DNA of 42,914 nucleotides from Chloroflexota bacterium (GCA_021372725.1 JAJFTV010000181.1:1-42914); one strand, 5' to 3'; shown: positions 25,801 to 34,569, counted from the stretch's first letter. Numbers and translations: made by a program. The notes: generated by a model from the letters alone, not told the origin.

Positions 25801-26707
25801 TCTTTCGGTACCGCTTTCTGCAAAGGGAGAAGCATTCGGTATATTGTTGGCAAAAGAGACAATGAATTCGCTCACCTTTCAGGAAAAACGGATGGAGATC
25901 ATCACCGGGATCGGCCAACAGGTGGCTCTCGCGATTCAAAATGACAGATATACACGAAATCTGGTGGAAACACAACGGATGGAACAGGAAATGGAGCTTG
26001 CACGCCAGAGCCAGCGCACATTTCTGCCCGGTGAACTCCCCCGCCTGTTCAGATGGGATTTGGCAGCTCGTTGGACGCCTGCCAGGCAAGTCGGCGGCGA
26101 TTTTTACGATATTATTCAACTGAACAAAGACCACATCGGCCTGGTAATTGCCGATGTAGCAGATAAAGGAATGGCTGCTGCCCTTTACATGACGGTGACA
26201 CGCACACTGATTCGCGCTTATGCCGAAAGTGAAACATCACCCGCCCTGGTGCTGGAAAAGGTCAATAACCTGCTCTTGCCGGATTCGCAGGACAGTATGT
26301 TTGTGACGGCGGTATATGCCATCCTCAACAAACGTGCCAACAAAATTGTTTATGCCAATGCCGGTCACAACCTGCCGGTTTTATTCCGCCGTGATGAAAA
26401 CAGGATCATTTCACTTGAAAAAGGCGGCATGTCGCTGGGTGTGATGGAAAATATTCAATTAACCGACAGTGAAATCACGATATTTCCGGGTGATATTCTG
26501 CTCATGTATACCGATGGTGTAACAGAAGCGTTCAATTCAGCAGGTGAAGGTTTCGGAATTGAACGGCTTGAAAAATTCATCCTTGATCAGCAGGAAATGC
26601 CTGCCGAGGATCTGCTGAAACAACTGGAAAACACTTTGAAGGATTTTTCAGCCGGTGTGCCGGCCTCGGATGATGTTACACTCGTCTGTCTGAAACGACA
26701 AAGTTGA
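22886..26707 (+). CDS. Six-GAF-domain PP2C/SpoIIE phosphatase (RsbU-like)
   Basis: This very large (1273-residue) cytoplasmic protein would dephosphorylate the STAS antagonist in response to signals sensed by its GAF domains. I count six GAF-like units by repeated helix plus LxxLL entry motifs, beginning near residues 15, 170, 345, 510, 685 and 860; later units show typical IAGEV-like sheets with AVALENLR or AIALRNAR end helices. The C-terminal PP2C/SpoIIE domain (about 1035-1273) has RQVGGDFYDI, IADVADKGMAAALYMT and DDVTLVCLK, the metal-binding acidic residues. There is no membrane segment. Typical RsbU-like phosphatases carry one or two sensor domains, so six is high. GAF boundaries are estimates. 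Confidence 0.9.
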   Translation: MMDHSGLIVEPEWKQYLHLGEQILILPGVKQRCELIEEIISNKLSCYAKIWLVEPLYPLPGEEETETIPSTPVAEIVSSSFETRKILFQLESGGEIKSFVEPCEAKIIAYPIMSKNLLMAVIYAEKPDGTFCPDDWSFLDGFLSMAALTLEVARQVSLKNWRASQLTLVQTVSEQIANMTNLDDLCQKVTGLIHELFEFYYVAIYIKRAADTQLRLMAMQHNAECGDFEPALVIPAGQGIIGSVAQTGQELLAADVRNEPRYRFFDCLSETRSELALPLKTEERIYGVLDLQSDRLNGFHENDVIVLRALANNIALAIESAGLYNDLQQRVNQVETIIQFSQALTSILDMDKLTQEVTQLIHQRFGYPYVHLFTIHPVQRKILFATGVGERSEAMRIHEIAYDLDAPTGIIPWVARHGQTYLANDISIDTLYKKPDHIPATSQSELALPLIFAGEVMGVLDLQSDKKNEFNEADIDLMEALASSVAIALRNARMYRSDKWRAQVADSFREVSELISANKPLKEVLEIILLKLEQNLPCDGSALWLAGEIENNSRTIIDLAATRGVDPEKITQALEDKAVLNVMDTAMERLHPSIRNPGDPPGPLGLALGFPDNYSSIVAPLRAGDKPLGILALAHHTPGRYGNEAYDMTSTFASYAAVAIQNARLFEEAQDQAWVSTVLLQVAEAIQSAETVDELLTTMVRLPPLLIGVRMSAIFLWKDDGQVFELRNWYGFRKDPDQSLYSEDENPAFTRLNTLRSAIFIQDPGAELNFSEQMLPEDIGTMVMVPLLSRGNLLGSILVGYRLRPYGGNETEFNQQILAILQGISQQTAVALENLRLEENQEEDAYVTAVLLEVAQAVVSQNELDDVLETIVHLMPILVGIDACVIYSWDKQRRIYQPVQAYAGNDEDEIHLIQKEYAEGEFPLLDTALTSDHLHFSTSGKNDLEIDKWVGFSVHPEEDLSSEKVIPGGSILLSVPLSAKGEAFGILLAKETMNSLTFQEKRMEIITGIGQQVALAIQNDRYTRNLVETQRMEQEMELARQSQRTFLPGELPRLFRWDLAARWTPARQVGGDFYDIIQLNKDHIGLVIADVADKGMAAALYMTVTRTLIRAYAESETSPALVLEKVNNLLLPDSQDSMFVTAVYAILNKRANKIVYANAGHNLPVLFRRDENRIISLEKGGMSLGVMENIQLTDSEITIFPGDILLMYTDGVTEAFNSAGEGFGIERLEKFILDQQEMPAEDLLKQLENTLKDFSAGVPASDDVTLVCLKRQS

Positions 26708-26721
26708 TCCATCACCCAGAA

Positions 26722-27099
26722 TCATTTCGTAAAAATCAGAGCCAGCCAGACTTCCCATTTTTCAACCGGCGCTGGTGTGGTTACCAGGGTCGGGACTGGC
26801 GTGGGGGTGACATCACCCACTCCAATGGGCACAACCCGTACGTCACCAGATTGACCCGCATTGAGATCAACCCTGGCAAATTCTTCGACCATGGCATCGG
26901 ATTTGGCATATTCAAGCTGCTTTTGCAGAGCCTGTTGGGTTTGTTTCAACTCAACCACATTGGCCGCGACGATATCGCGCTGCGCCTCAATCTCATTCAA
27001 CTGTTTCAGGCGTGATTGATAATCCAGCAGTAAAAACACAGCCACAACGATGGAGGCGATGATGAGTATTTGTTTGAAATGAGCACGGATGTTTTGCAT
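26722..27099 (-). CDS. DivIC/FtsB-like septum formation initiator-family protein
   Basis: A bitopic membrane protein of 125 residues: a short basic N-terminus, one membrane helix (about 11-28, ILIIASIVVAVFLLL), then a coiled coil (about 29-70, with DYQSRLKQLNEIEAQRDIV). It finishes with a Thr/Pro-rich stretch TPTPVPTLVTTPAP and a hydrophobic end. This order matches divisome proteins FtsB and DivIC, which bridge FtsL and FtsQ in the septal complex. No ftsL or ftsQ is nearby, and sequence similarity in this family is weak, so another bitopic coiled-coil protein is possible. It lies downstream of the tRNA-Leu terminator. Confidence 0.65.
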   Translation of the reverse strand: MQNIRAHFKQILIIASIVVAVFLLLDYQSRLKQLNEIEAQRDIVAANVVELKQTQQALQKQLEYAKSDAMVEEFARVDLNAGQSGDVRVVPIGVGDVTPTPVPTLVTTPAPVEKWEVWLALIFTK

Positions 27100-27162
27100 A
27101 GGAGTATATTACCCAAAATGGGTGCAATTTTCAAGCCAAATGGAAGGGATTGCACACAGCAA

Positions 27163-27184
27163 TAAAAAACTCCCGAAAGGGAGT
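27163..27184 (-). terminator. Terminator downstream of tRNA-Leu
   Basis: ACTCCC (27169-27174) and GGGAGT (27179-27184) pair around a GAAA loop. On the minus strand the stem is followed by six T residues (27163-27168). It stands seven bases past the tRNA 3' end. Confidence 0.88.
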
Positions 27185-27190
27185 CTCTTG

Positions 27191-27275
27191 TGCCGAAGGA
27201 GGGATTTGAACCCTCACGAGCGTAATGCCCACTAAGCCCTGAACCTAGCGTGTCTGCCAATTCCACCACTTCGGC
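27191..27275 (-). tRNA. tRNA-Leu, anticodon CAG
   Basis: Read leftward, the 85-base sequence folds into a cloverleaf. The acceptor stem is GCCGAAG (27275-27269) with CTTCGGC (27198-27192). The D arm contains GTGGAATTGGCAGAC. The anticodon arm is CTAGG-TTCAGGG-CTTAG, with CAG at positions 34-36. A long class II variable arm and a GGTTCAAATCC T arm follow. The long variable arm and GG-rich D loop fit leucine. CCA is not encoded in full. It is followed by a strong terminator. Confidence 0.97.
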
Positions 27276-27368
27276 TCTCACAGATAAGCTATTTTATCGG
27301 ATTTTGGGGTTTTGTCAACCTTTTTATGATGAGGGTGTAGTAGATCCCAAATGGAAAGAAGGACGGGG

Positions 27369-28658
27369 CTACCAACTGGAATGAACCTTTCCAATCATCG
27401 TCCCCAGCAGGCATTCTTTCTCCATTCTCCCAATTCTAACCCTGTCGATTTGATTCCAGCGGTCTGTTGATGAAACACTCACCACCCTGAGATAATTATC
27501 ACTCAGGCCTTTCAACTGCCACTCGCCATTGTTCCCTTTTACGGATGACTCCCACAGCACATCCAGCTCAGAACCAATAAATCCACGCCGGTAATCACAT
27601 CCCTGCTCTGCAAATACAGATCGCAGTAGCCCGGAACGCCTTTTAATTTCCGCCGGCGGTACCCGTCCGGGCAGCAGGGCGGCCGGAGTGCCCGGGCGAG
27701 GTGAGTAAGCAAAAACATGCCCGGACTCAAAACGCATATCGCGTACAAATTGCATACTTTCCTCGAAATGCCGTTCTTCCTCGCCGGGGAAACCGGTAAT
27801 GATGTCGGTGCTGATGGCCATCTCCGGCACAATACGGCGGGCAGATTCAACCACCCCGGCAAACTGCTTACAATCCGTCAAGCGTCCCATTCTCTTCAGT
27901 ATCCAGTCCGATCCGGATTGGAGGGGTAAATGAATGTGACGGCATATACGCGGGTTTTCCCATAAATCAAAAAATCGTTCATCCAGATTCCACGGCTCCA
28001 AAGAGGACAGGCGCAGGCGTGGAATGTCCGTTTGATCCAGAATCATTTCAACCAGATCAGTCAGGCCAAGAGCAGGTGTGAAATCTTTTCCCCACGAGCT
28101 CAAATTTACTCCCGTCAGAACTGCCTCATTGGCACCACCGGCGGCAGCCCATTCGATATCCCGCAGCACTTCGGTGGCCGGACTGCTGACAGCCCGGCCG
28201 CGGGCAATGCGGGTAATACAAAATGTGCAGTGATTATCACAACCATCCTGTACCTTGATAAATGCGCGCGTTCTGAAACGATCCCCCGGGACAGGCGTAC
28301 GTGCTGCAGCGACAGAAGGCTGATGTCCGGAAACTGGAAATTGCTCAGTGATCTTGGCTTTGTCCTGATTGCTGACCACCTGAATCCGCTCTGACAGCCT
28401 GGCAATTTCCTGCGGTTCCAGCTCAGCCCAACAGCCCGTTGCGATCACCGTGACATCTTCTTGATGGACAGCATGGCGAATCAAGCGGCGGGAATCTGCC
28501 ACAGCCTTTCCGGTTACCGCACAGGTATTGATGACAACGATATCGGCCTTTTCAAGCCGGTCGACCAATTCGTGTCCCTGCTCACGAAAGCGGGCAGCGA
28601 TGCTTTCAATCTCACTCTGGTTCAGGCGGCAGCCAATTGAATCGACATACACTCTCAT
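27369..28658 (-). CDS. mtaB: tRNA (t6A37) methylthiotransferase MtaB
   Basis: MtaB is a radical-SAM enzyme that adds a methylthio group to N6-threonylcarbamoyladenosine at tRNA position 37. The 429-residue protein has the MTTase domain with cluster ligands C10, C46 and C76 (SIGCRLNQSE, INTCAVTG, ATGCWAE). The radical-SAM CxxxCxxC motif follows at C140, C144 and C147, and a C-terminal TRAM-like region closes the protein. The N-terminal SIGCRLNQ and the length separate it from MiaB and RimO. It is the last protein gene of the leftward proC block, nine bases after a lipoprotein gene. Confidence 0.94.
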   Translation of the reverse strand: MRVYVDSIGCRLNQSEIESIAARFREQGHELVDRLEKADIVVINTCAVTGKAVADSRRLIRHAVHQEDVTVIATGCWAELEPQEIARLSERIQVVSNQDKAKITEQFPVSGHQPSVAAARTPVPGDRFRTRAFIKVQDGCDNHCTFCITRIARGRAVSSPATEVLRDIEWAAAGGANEAVLTGVNLSSWGKDFTPALGLTDLVEMILDQTDIPRLRLSSLEPWNLDERFFDLWENPRICRHIHLPLQSGSDWILKRMGRLTDCKQFAGVVESARRIVPEMAISTDIITGFPGEEERHFEESMQFVRDMRFESGHVFAYSPRPGTPAALLPGRVPPAEIKRRSGLLRSVFAEQGCDYRRGFIGSELDVLWESSVKGNNGEWQLKGLSDNYLRVVSVSSTDRWNQIDRVRIGRMEKECLLGTMIGKVHSSW

Positions 28659-28667
28659 TCAAATCCC

Positions 28668-29327
28668 TTACGGTTGGGTAACTCGAAAATTATCAAACAG
28701 AACATCCACAGCCCGTTCAGCATTCGTGCCGGCTGCCAGCCCGACCTTGCCCTCTATCAGATCCGTATCGTACGCCGAAGCCAACAGCACGTCATTGATC
28801 GACAATGTCAGGCTTGAACCGAGACAAACGGCCTGGATATGGTTTAGCCCGCCGTTTCCTGAAACGATCACCTCATCGTATTGCAATTGTTCGCTGCTGA
28901 TCACAGAACGCTGTCCATCCAGTACCTTGACGATGCCAAAATATCCATCATTGCTGACCAGGAATTGATAATAGTTTTTCTGATTCTTGTATCTGCAAAG
29001 AACACCAAAGCTGTTATCCTCCGGGCCGTTCACCTTGGTGACGTCTACATCGATTTTGGTATCCTCGAAATAATCGTCCAGAATGGACCAGTAGTCATAA
29101 TTGGGCTGATTGATGAAAAAGCGTAAACCGCCGCTGCTGTAATCAACGATGGATTGTTCCTCATTCCAGGTATCCCAGGAAGCGCGGGCTGAAAAGTCAT
29201 CAAAGAACAAGACTTCGCCCGATTCAGGGGGGTCAGTCAGGTATCGAAACCGCCTGGGCAAATCACAGCCGGCGGCAAGCACCGAAATCGATACCAGAAT
29301 GGCGCAGATGAAGAAAACTCTTTTCAT
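28668..29327 (-). CDS. Predicted lipoprotein with a lectin/glucanase-like beta-sandwich region
   Basis: The N-terminus MKRVFFICAILVSISVLAAG ends in a lipobox LAAGC (Cys21), so the 219-residue protein should be anchored to the outer face of the membrane. Residues 40-219 have features of the LamG/DUF1080-like jelly roll: FFDDFSARASWDTW, SFGVLCRYKNQKNYYQFLVS, VCLGSSLTLSINDVLLA and a closing VDVLFDNFRVTQP. Such domains often bind or surround carbohydrate. It lies between a TPR-protein gene (23 bases upstream) and mtaB (9 bases downstream). The substrate is unknown. Confidence 0.8.
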   Translation of the reverse strand: MKRVFFICAILVSISVLAAGCDLPRRFRYLTDPPESGEVLFFDDFSARASWDTWNEEQSIVDYSSGGLRFFINQPNYDYWSILDDYFEDTKIDVDVTKVNGPEDNSFGVLCRYKNQKNYYQFLVSNDGYFGIVKVLDGQRSVISSEQLQYDEVIVSGNGGLNHIQAVCLGSSLTLSINDVLLASAYDTDLIEGKVGLAAGTNAERAVDVLFDNFRVTQP

Positions 29328-29350
29328 TCTTTTCGACCTTTCTTTCAGGG

Positions 29351-30787
29351 TTAATTGGCTGCGCCTTCAGGAAAGTATTTTTCAAGCAAGCGTTGTGCCA
29401 GTTGTGCGGTTTCCGATTGCCGGGAAGCCATTGAATATGCCGAGGTCAAATGACTGAAGGCTTGCTCTTGACTGGATTCCAACAAATACACCTGCCCAAG
29501 GTATAAATGGACAGAAGCATTTGAAGGATCCATCTCGAGGGCACGGGTCAGGTATCTTTCAGCACTGAGGGCGTCTTTCAAATCCAGCATTACCCGACCC
29601 ATCATTTCCAGTGATTGCGGTCTCTCATGATCAAGCTTGAGGTAAACACGTGCCTCGGGAAGGGCTAATGCTCGAACTTTGTAATTATTTTGCAGGCAGA
29701 AAGTGATCAATTCCTTTCTCCACACAGGATTATCCGGTTCGGCATTGATAGCCTGCTGAAAATATTTCACCGCCCCTTCGAGATCACCAGTTTGTGCAAC
29801 GGTGTTCCCCATTTCGATCAACCAGACGTACTCGCCAGGCTGAAGATCGATAATCTCCTGGATGATCTCCATGGCGCGTTCGGGTTTATTTTGCCGCCGC
29901 CAATACAAGGCACTGAGCGCTTTGACGCCGATCGAATCAGGGGAAAGTTGGTTGGCCGTTTCCACCGCCTGGAGAGCAGGCTTGCCAAGTTGTTGCAGAC
30001 TCTCGGCCAGGAAGGCCCATGCATCACCATATTCCGGATCCAAATCCACGGCTTTTTGGAATGCCTGGTTGGCAATTTCCCATTCTCCGATGTTACCGAG
30101 CGCGCGACCCGTCATTACCAGCCGGTAGCGCTCGTCGGAATCCTGAAGGCTGGCCAGAGTGTCGAGCAATAAATTCGTCTGTTCTGACAAAGAAGAATCG
30201 AGGGATTTCCCCAGGCTTAAATAGGTGACTGCCTCCACAGGATCATAAACCGACTGGAGCAGCCCAAGCCGGTAACAGGCTTGAGAATTGTCCGGAAATT
30301 TTGATACCCATTGTCGATAAACAGCGACCTGATCTTCCATAAGGCCGGCAGTTGTCAGTTTATCAGTGATATCTTTGAACAGACTTTCATCCACATTTGG
30401 GTCTTTGATCAGAGCAGACCAGATCGATAAAGCCTGATCGTATTTTTGCGTCTGATACCAGGCATCCGCGAGTGATATTTTCCCCTGGGTGGAAAGCTCG
30501 CCTTTATCCAGCGCAGCCTGCAAAGCGAGGGTTGCATTTTCCAGATCATTATTCTGAAGGTAGAGCAGGCCGGCTTTTTCCAGCAGCCCGCTACGCCAGG
30601 GCTGAATCTCGGCTACTCGAGCATAGTTGTGAGCTGCTTCAAGACTGTTTCCTGCCTGTTTCGCACGGTATCCGGCCTGCAAGCTGGATGTGACATCTGC
30701 AGGCACTGGCAGCAACTGCATGAGCACAGCCAAAACACAGGGTAATGAAATTCGTGCCAATACGGTAAGCCAATCGACAGGCTGCAT
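29351..30787 (-). CDS. Membrane-anchored TPR protein
   Basis: The 478-residue protein has a hydrophobic N-terminal segment (about 7-28, VLARISLPCVLAVLMQLLP) that may be a signal or anchor. At least eight tetratricopeptide-like repeats follow, for example AHNYARVAEIQPWRSGLLEKAG, AFQKAVDLDPEYGDAWAFLAE and YFQQAINAEPDNPVW. TPR solenoids hold protein complexes together. It is probably an extracytoplasmic scaffold, perhaps together with the lipoprotein encoded 23 bases downstream. It starts 49 bases after proC. No specific partner is evident. Confidence 0.85.
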   Translation of the reverse strand: MQPVDWLTVLARISLPCVLAVLMQLLPVPADVTSSLQAGYRAKQAGNSLEAAHNYARVAEIQPWRSGLLEKAGLLYLQNNDLENATLALQAALDKGELSTQGKISLADAWYQTQKYDQALSIWSALIKDPNVDESLFKDITDKLTTAGLMEDQVAVYRQWVSKFPDNSQACYRLGLLQSVYDPVEAVTYLSLGKSLDSSLSEQTNLLLDTLASLQDSDERYRLVMTGRALGNIGEWEIANQAFQKAVDLDPEYGDAWAFLAESLQQLGKPALQAVETANQLSPDSIGVKALSALYWRRQNKPERAMEIIQEIIDLQPGEYVWLIEMGNTVAQTGDLEGAVKYFQQAINAEPDNPVWRKELITFCLQNNYKVRALALPEARVYLKLDHERPQSLEMMGRVMLDLKDALSAERYLTRALEMDPSNASVHLYLGQVYLLESSQEQAFSHLTSAYSMASRQSETAQLAQRLLEKYFPEGAAN

Positions 30788-30836
30788 GACTCTTGTGTCT
30801 TTTCAAAAATCCAATTAATGCCAACTGAAGGGAGGA

Positions 30837-31673
30837 TTACGCTCCATTCCCCTCAGGCGGTTGACTCTTTTTACCGCGGCCCAGTTCCAGTGACCGCTCA
30901 TAAGCAGCCCAGATGGCGCGGGAAATTGCAGTACGGAAACCGGCTTTCTCGAGATAATACATGGCTGCCGCGGTGGTTCCACCAGGTGATGTGACTTCGT
31001 TACGCAGCTCAGCGGGATGAGCTTTCTTCTTGTCATAATATTCCACCGAGCCACGCATGGTCTGGATCACCAGTTTTTCAGCAATATTGCGCTGAAAACC
31101 CATGTGGACGCCGGCATCGATCATGGCTTCCATGAACAGGAAAGCATAGGCAGGGCCGGTTCCAGAAAGAGCGGTTGCCATATCCAGGTAGAATTCATCC
31201 TCCATAAAAATATCCGGGCCAAGAGAAGACAGGATTTCATGTGCCAGTTCTTTTTGGGGGTCACTGACGGCCGGAGAAGCAGTCCAAACGGAGATTCCCT
31301 GCCCGATTTGGGCCGGGGTGTTGGGCATCACACGAATGACGCTGGCATGTGCCAGACCATCGCTGAGCAAATTGGTTGGGGCACCGGCAACGATGGAAAG
31401 AATGAGTGTATTTCCATTCACTTTTCCGTGCAGATCAGCCATTACTTTATCAAGGTGCTGCGGTTTCACAGCGAGGATGACTACATCCGCCGTCTGTATT
31501 GCCTCAACATTCTTCCCGACTGTCAAAATGCCATACTTGTCTTCCAATGCCTGCCTTCGCTCTTTCAGTGGATCGCTGGCAGTGATTTGTTTGGCATCGG
31601 CAAGATGGTTTCTCAACAGACCTGCAATAAACGCTTCTCCCATCACTCCCGAACCAATTAGTGCGATTTTCAT
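30837..31673 (-). CDS. proC: Pyrroline-5-carboxylate reductase
   Basis: ProC reduces pyrroline-5-carboxylate to proline with NAD(P)H in the cytoplasm. The sequence opens MKIALIGSGVMGEAFIAGLL (Rossmann motif), contains ILAVKPQHLDKVM and VIRVMPNTPAQIGQG, and ends with the signature EVTSPGGTTAAAMYYLEKAG. ATG 31673 is preferred because GGATGG lies just upstream; an in-frame TTG four codons earlier is the alternative. A hydrophilic tail (KKSQPPEGNGA) is a minor extension. It is 19 bases from the methyltransferase gene, so it is probably co-transcribed with it. Confidence 0.95.
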   Translation of the reverse strand: MKIALIGSGVMGEAFIAGLLRNHLADAKQITASDPLKERRQALEDKYGILTVGKNVEAIQTADVVILAVKPQHLDKVMADLHGKVNGNTLILSIVAGAPTNLLSDGLAHASVIRVMPNTPAQIGQGISVWTASPAVSDPQKELAHEILSSLGPDIFMEDEFYLDMATALSGTGPAYAFLFMEAMIDAGVHMGFQRNIAEKLVIQTMRGSVEYYDKKKAHPAELRNEVTSPGGTTAAAMYYLEKAGFRTAISRAIWAAYERSLELGRGKKSQPPEGNGA

Positions 31674-31692
31674 ATTTCCATCCAATAATTAT

Positions 31693-32610
31693 TTAAAGTT
31701 TTGCGAACCAACGCGCATAAATTGCTGTGCTCAACAGGCGTCCTGCGCTTTCCTCCTCAAGCACGAGTTCACCTGATTCTGTCATCCCTTTCCAGGACTG
31801 CATCATTTCTGAAATAGCATTATACAATGTAATTGATGAGGCTTTCACCGCATAGGCGGTGATAATGATAAACAATGGGCTGCCGGTCAAGATTTGTTTG
31901 CAGGATGACAACAAGGAGGAGATGAGATCATAGAACTCCCACACTTCCCCCTGCGGGCCTCGACCGAATTTGGGCGGATCCAGGATGATGGCATCGTATC
32001 GGGAATCGCGCCTGACTTCCCGTTTTACGAATTTCAGGGCATCATCCTTGATCCAGCGGATGGGTTTTTCATCCAGCCCGGAAGCCGATTGATTCTCGCG
32101 ACCCCATTGAATCGCCCGCGGGGCAGCATCCAGATGAGTCACCTGGGCGCCTGCCCTGGCAGCCGCCAGACTTGCCAGGCCGGTGTAACCAAACAAATTC
32201 AATACTTTGATGGGACGTCCTGCCTGTCTGATCTGCTGATCCAACCAGTCCCAATGTGATGCCTGTTCCGGGAATACTCCCACATGTCGTGAAGCGCTGG
32301 GTTGGACCCAAAATTTAATCCCTTTATATTCCATCATCCAACGGGCAGGCAGTTGAGTAAGTATTTTCCAATGACCTCCGTGTGTCTCTGAACCGGGTTC
32401 AAAAACAGCCGAGGCGCGGTTCCAATCATTTTTGGATAATGCCGGAGACCAAAAAGCCTCAGGTTCAGGGCGGATCAAAGTGTACTGGCCAAACCGCTCC
32501 AGCTTTTGCCCATTCCCGCTGTCCAGCAAGGCATAATCCCGCCAGCCTTCCGCTGCACAAAGGGTGACATTGACAGGTTTGTGACCAGAAGAGGATGTCA
32601 TGTTAACCAT
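31693..32610 (-). CDS. Class I SAM-dependent methyltransferase, RlmI/RlmK-like
   Basis: The 305-residue protein has the SAM-binding motif VLNLFGYTGLASLAAARAGA, the acidic loop VTHLDAAPRAI and the catalytic-site motif DAIILDPPKFGRG. DPPKFGRG is typical of the Methyltrans_SAM (RlmI-related) group that makes 5-methylcytosine or 2-methylguanine in 23S rRNA. The first 95 residues are unlike the PUA domain of RlmI, so the RNA substrate is uncertain. It is the first gene of the leftward block leading to proC and is divergent from the PatB/MalY-type gene. Confidence 0.82.
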   Translation of the reverse strand: MVNMTSSSGHKPVNVTLCAAEGWRDYALLDSGNGQKLERFGQYTLIRPEPEAFWSPALSKNDWNRASAVFEPGSETHGGHWKILTQLPARWMMEYKGIKFWVQPSASRHVGVFPEQASHWDWLDQQIRQAGRPIKVLNLFGYTGLASLAAARAGAQVTHLDAAPRAIQWGRENQSASGLDEKPIRWIKDDALKFVKREVRRDSRYDAIILDPPKFGRGPQGEVWEFYDLISSLLSSCKQILTGSPLFIIITAYAVKASSITLYNAISEMMQSWKGMTESGELVLEEESAGRLLSTAIYARWFAKL

Positions 32611-32745
32611 TCCGGATGATTTTCAGGCAATAAAACATAGGGTATATTTTACAGGCATTCGAATGTTTATACATAATGGACTTAAAACACAATTATAATG
32701 GTTGGGTTGATATACATCCAAACAAAAAACGGAAAGGGAATGAGT

Positions 32746-33918
32746 ATGAAATATAACTTCGACGAATTGATCGACCGGCGAAACACTGGCTGTGAAAAGT
32801 GGAGCCATTTTGATGAAGATGTACTGCCCATGTGGGTAGCAGATATGGATTTTCCTTCTCCGGAACCGATCATACAGGCATTGAAACAACGCATTGACCA
32901 CCGCATTTTGGGTTACCCCTGTGATTCAACAGAAATCAAAGACGCAATCGTCAACTGGCTGGAGCATAGGCATAACTGGAAAGTACAGCCGGATGATCTG
33001 ATGCTGATCCCGGGTGTCATCAGCGGGTTCAATCTGGTCAGCCATGCAGTCACCCAACCGGGAGATGCAGTACTCTTGCAGACGCCGGCTTATCCTCCCT
33101 TTTTCAGTGTGTCAAAAAATGCGAATCTATTCCAGCAAGAATCGGCTCTTAAGAAGGCCAAAAATGGCTCTTACGAGATTGATTTTGATGATTTGGAAAA
33201 CAGTATTCGTGACAATACGCGTGTCTTTATGCTTTGCAACCCCCATAATCCAACCGGGCGCGTTTTCCGAAGGGACGAGTTGGAAAAAATCGCACAGATT
33301 TGCCTCAGAAATAATGTACTGATCTGTTCTGATGAGATCCACCACGACCTGGTTTACCGGGGCAGTAAACATATTCCAATCGCCTCGCTGGCCCCCGAGG
33401 TATCCAAAAATACCGTCACCCTGTTGGCTCCCAGCAAGACGTTCAATATTGCCGGTTTGACATCCTCTGTTCTGGTTTGCACCGACCCTGATTTGAGAAA
33501 ACAAATCGACGAGTCCAGACAGGGATTGTTGGGATGGGTTAATATTTTAGGTCAAACTGCAACACTTGCAGCCTACCGTGATTGTGCAGGATGGCTGGAC
33601 GAAATGCTGGTCTACCTCGAAGATAACCGCGACCTCGTTGACAAGACCGTGAAAACTGAAATGCCGGGCGTCACCATGAGTAAACCGGAGGGCACCTATC
33701 TTGCCTGGCTGGACTGCCGAAATGCCCATCTGGGTGAATCCCCCTATCAATTCTTCCTGGATAAAGCCCGCGTAGGTTTAAATGATGGCTCCCTCTTTGG
33801 AAAAGAGGGAGAGGGATTTGTCCGCCTGAATTTCGGCTGCCCGCGCAGCCTCCTGATCGAAGGACTTAACCGGATGAAAATGGCTCTCAAACAAAAAGAG
33901 GAGGCCCGGCCCGCCTGA
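32746..33918 (+). CDS. patB: PatB/MalY-type PLP-dependent cystathionine beta-lyase/aminotransferase
   Basis: A fold-type I PLP enzyme of 390 residues, starting MKYNFDELIDRRNTGCEKW, the characteristic MalY/PatB opening. NPHNPTGRVF, the SDEIHHDLVY aspartate motif and K231 in APSKTFNIAGL mark the cofactor site. Family members cleave cystathionine or cysteine-S conjugates; some also carry regulatory roles. ATG 32746 is chosen over the ATG two codons earlier because GGAAAGGG lies seven bases upstream. A TATAAT at 32694-32699 could be a promoter but lacks a good -35 box. Another gene follows after five bases. Confidence 0.9.
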   Translation: MKYNFDELIDRRNTGCEKWSHFDEDVLPMWVADMDFPSPEPIIQALKQRIDHRILGYPCDSTEIKDAIVNWLEHRHNWKVQPDDLMLIPGVISGFNLVSHAVTQPGDAVLLQTPAYPPFFSVSKNANLFQQESALKKAKNGSYEIDFDDLENSIRDNTRVFMLCNPHNPTGRVFRRDELEKIAQICLRNNVLICSDEIHHDLVYRGSKHIPIASLAPEVSKNTVTLLAPSKTFNIAGLTSSVLVCTDPDLRKQIDESRQGLLGWVNILGQTATLAAYRDCAGWLDEMLVYLEDNRDLVDKTVKTEMPGVTMSKPEGTYLAWLDCRNAHLGESPYQFFLDKARVGLNDGSLFGKEGEGFVRLNFGCPRSLLIEGLNRMKMALKQKEEARPA

Positions 33919-33923
33919 ATTTT

Positions 33924-34568
33924 ATGAACACCGAGCAATACCTCAACGACGAACCTGCCCGCCAACCTCGCCGGAAGTCCTGTTTTCTTACCGGTGGTTT
34001 TGGCGCGTTGTTGCTTCTGGTGACAATCGCAATTCTCCTAAAATTAGCTGGCGCTGTACTCGTAACGGCCGACCCCATACAGCACAGCGATGCAGCCGTT
34101 GTACTCAGCGGCGGTGACAATACCCGGATTGATGAAGCGGTCCTGCTTTATCAGGAAAAGTACATGGATTACATCATCCTGACCGAAACAGAAGTTCCCC
34201 ACCCCGAGTTGGGGGCGGAATATTCCACCTTGATGAGATACATCACGATGGAAAAGGGGATACCGGGCCGTCAGGTGATCATTACAAAACAACAGGCGCA
34301 AAGCACGTATGAAGAAGCAGAGGCGGTGCTCAAGTTGATGAAACAGCGCGGCATGGATTCGTTAATCGTGATCACCGACCCCTATCATACATTCCGCACC
34401 CGCCTGATATTCCACGATGTCTTCAAGGATGAAGGAATATCTTTTTCGGTTCATCCGGTGCGAAACCACTGGTATACCTCTTCAACCTGGTGGATGCATA
34501 AAGAAGGCTGGAGAATTACTTTTCAGGAATATATCAAGCTGTTTGGTTATCTGGCAGGACAAAGATAA
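33924..34568 (+). CDS. YdcF/SanA-like DUF218 membrane protein
   Basis: The 214-residue protein has one N-terminal membrane segment (about 25-47, GFGALLLLVTIAILLKLAGAV). A DUF218 domain follows with SDAAVVLSGGDNTRIDEAVLLY, a central QQAQSTYEEAEAVLKLM and VITDPYHTFRTRL. DUF218 proteins such as SanA and ElyC act at the envelope in poorly defined ways. The start is five bases after the PatB/MalY-type gene, without a good adjacent ribosome site, which suggests translational coupling. The domain faces the outside if the helix is a normal anchor. Confidence 0.85.
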   Translation: MNTEQYLNDEPARQPRRKSCFLTGGFGALLLLVTIAILLKLAGAVLVTADPIQHSDAAVVLSGGDNTRIDEAVLLYQEKYMDYIILTETEVPHPELGAEYSTLMRYITMEKGIPGRQVIITKQQAQSTYEEAEAVLKLMKQRGMDSLIVITDPYHTFRTRLIFHDVFKDEGISFSVHPVRNHWYTSSTWWMHKEGWRITFQEYIKLFGYLAGQR

Positions 34569-34569
34569 G

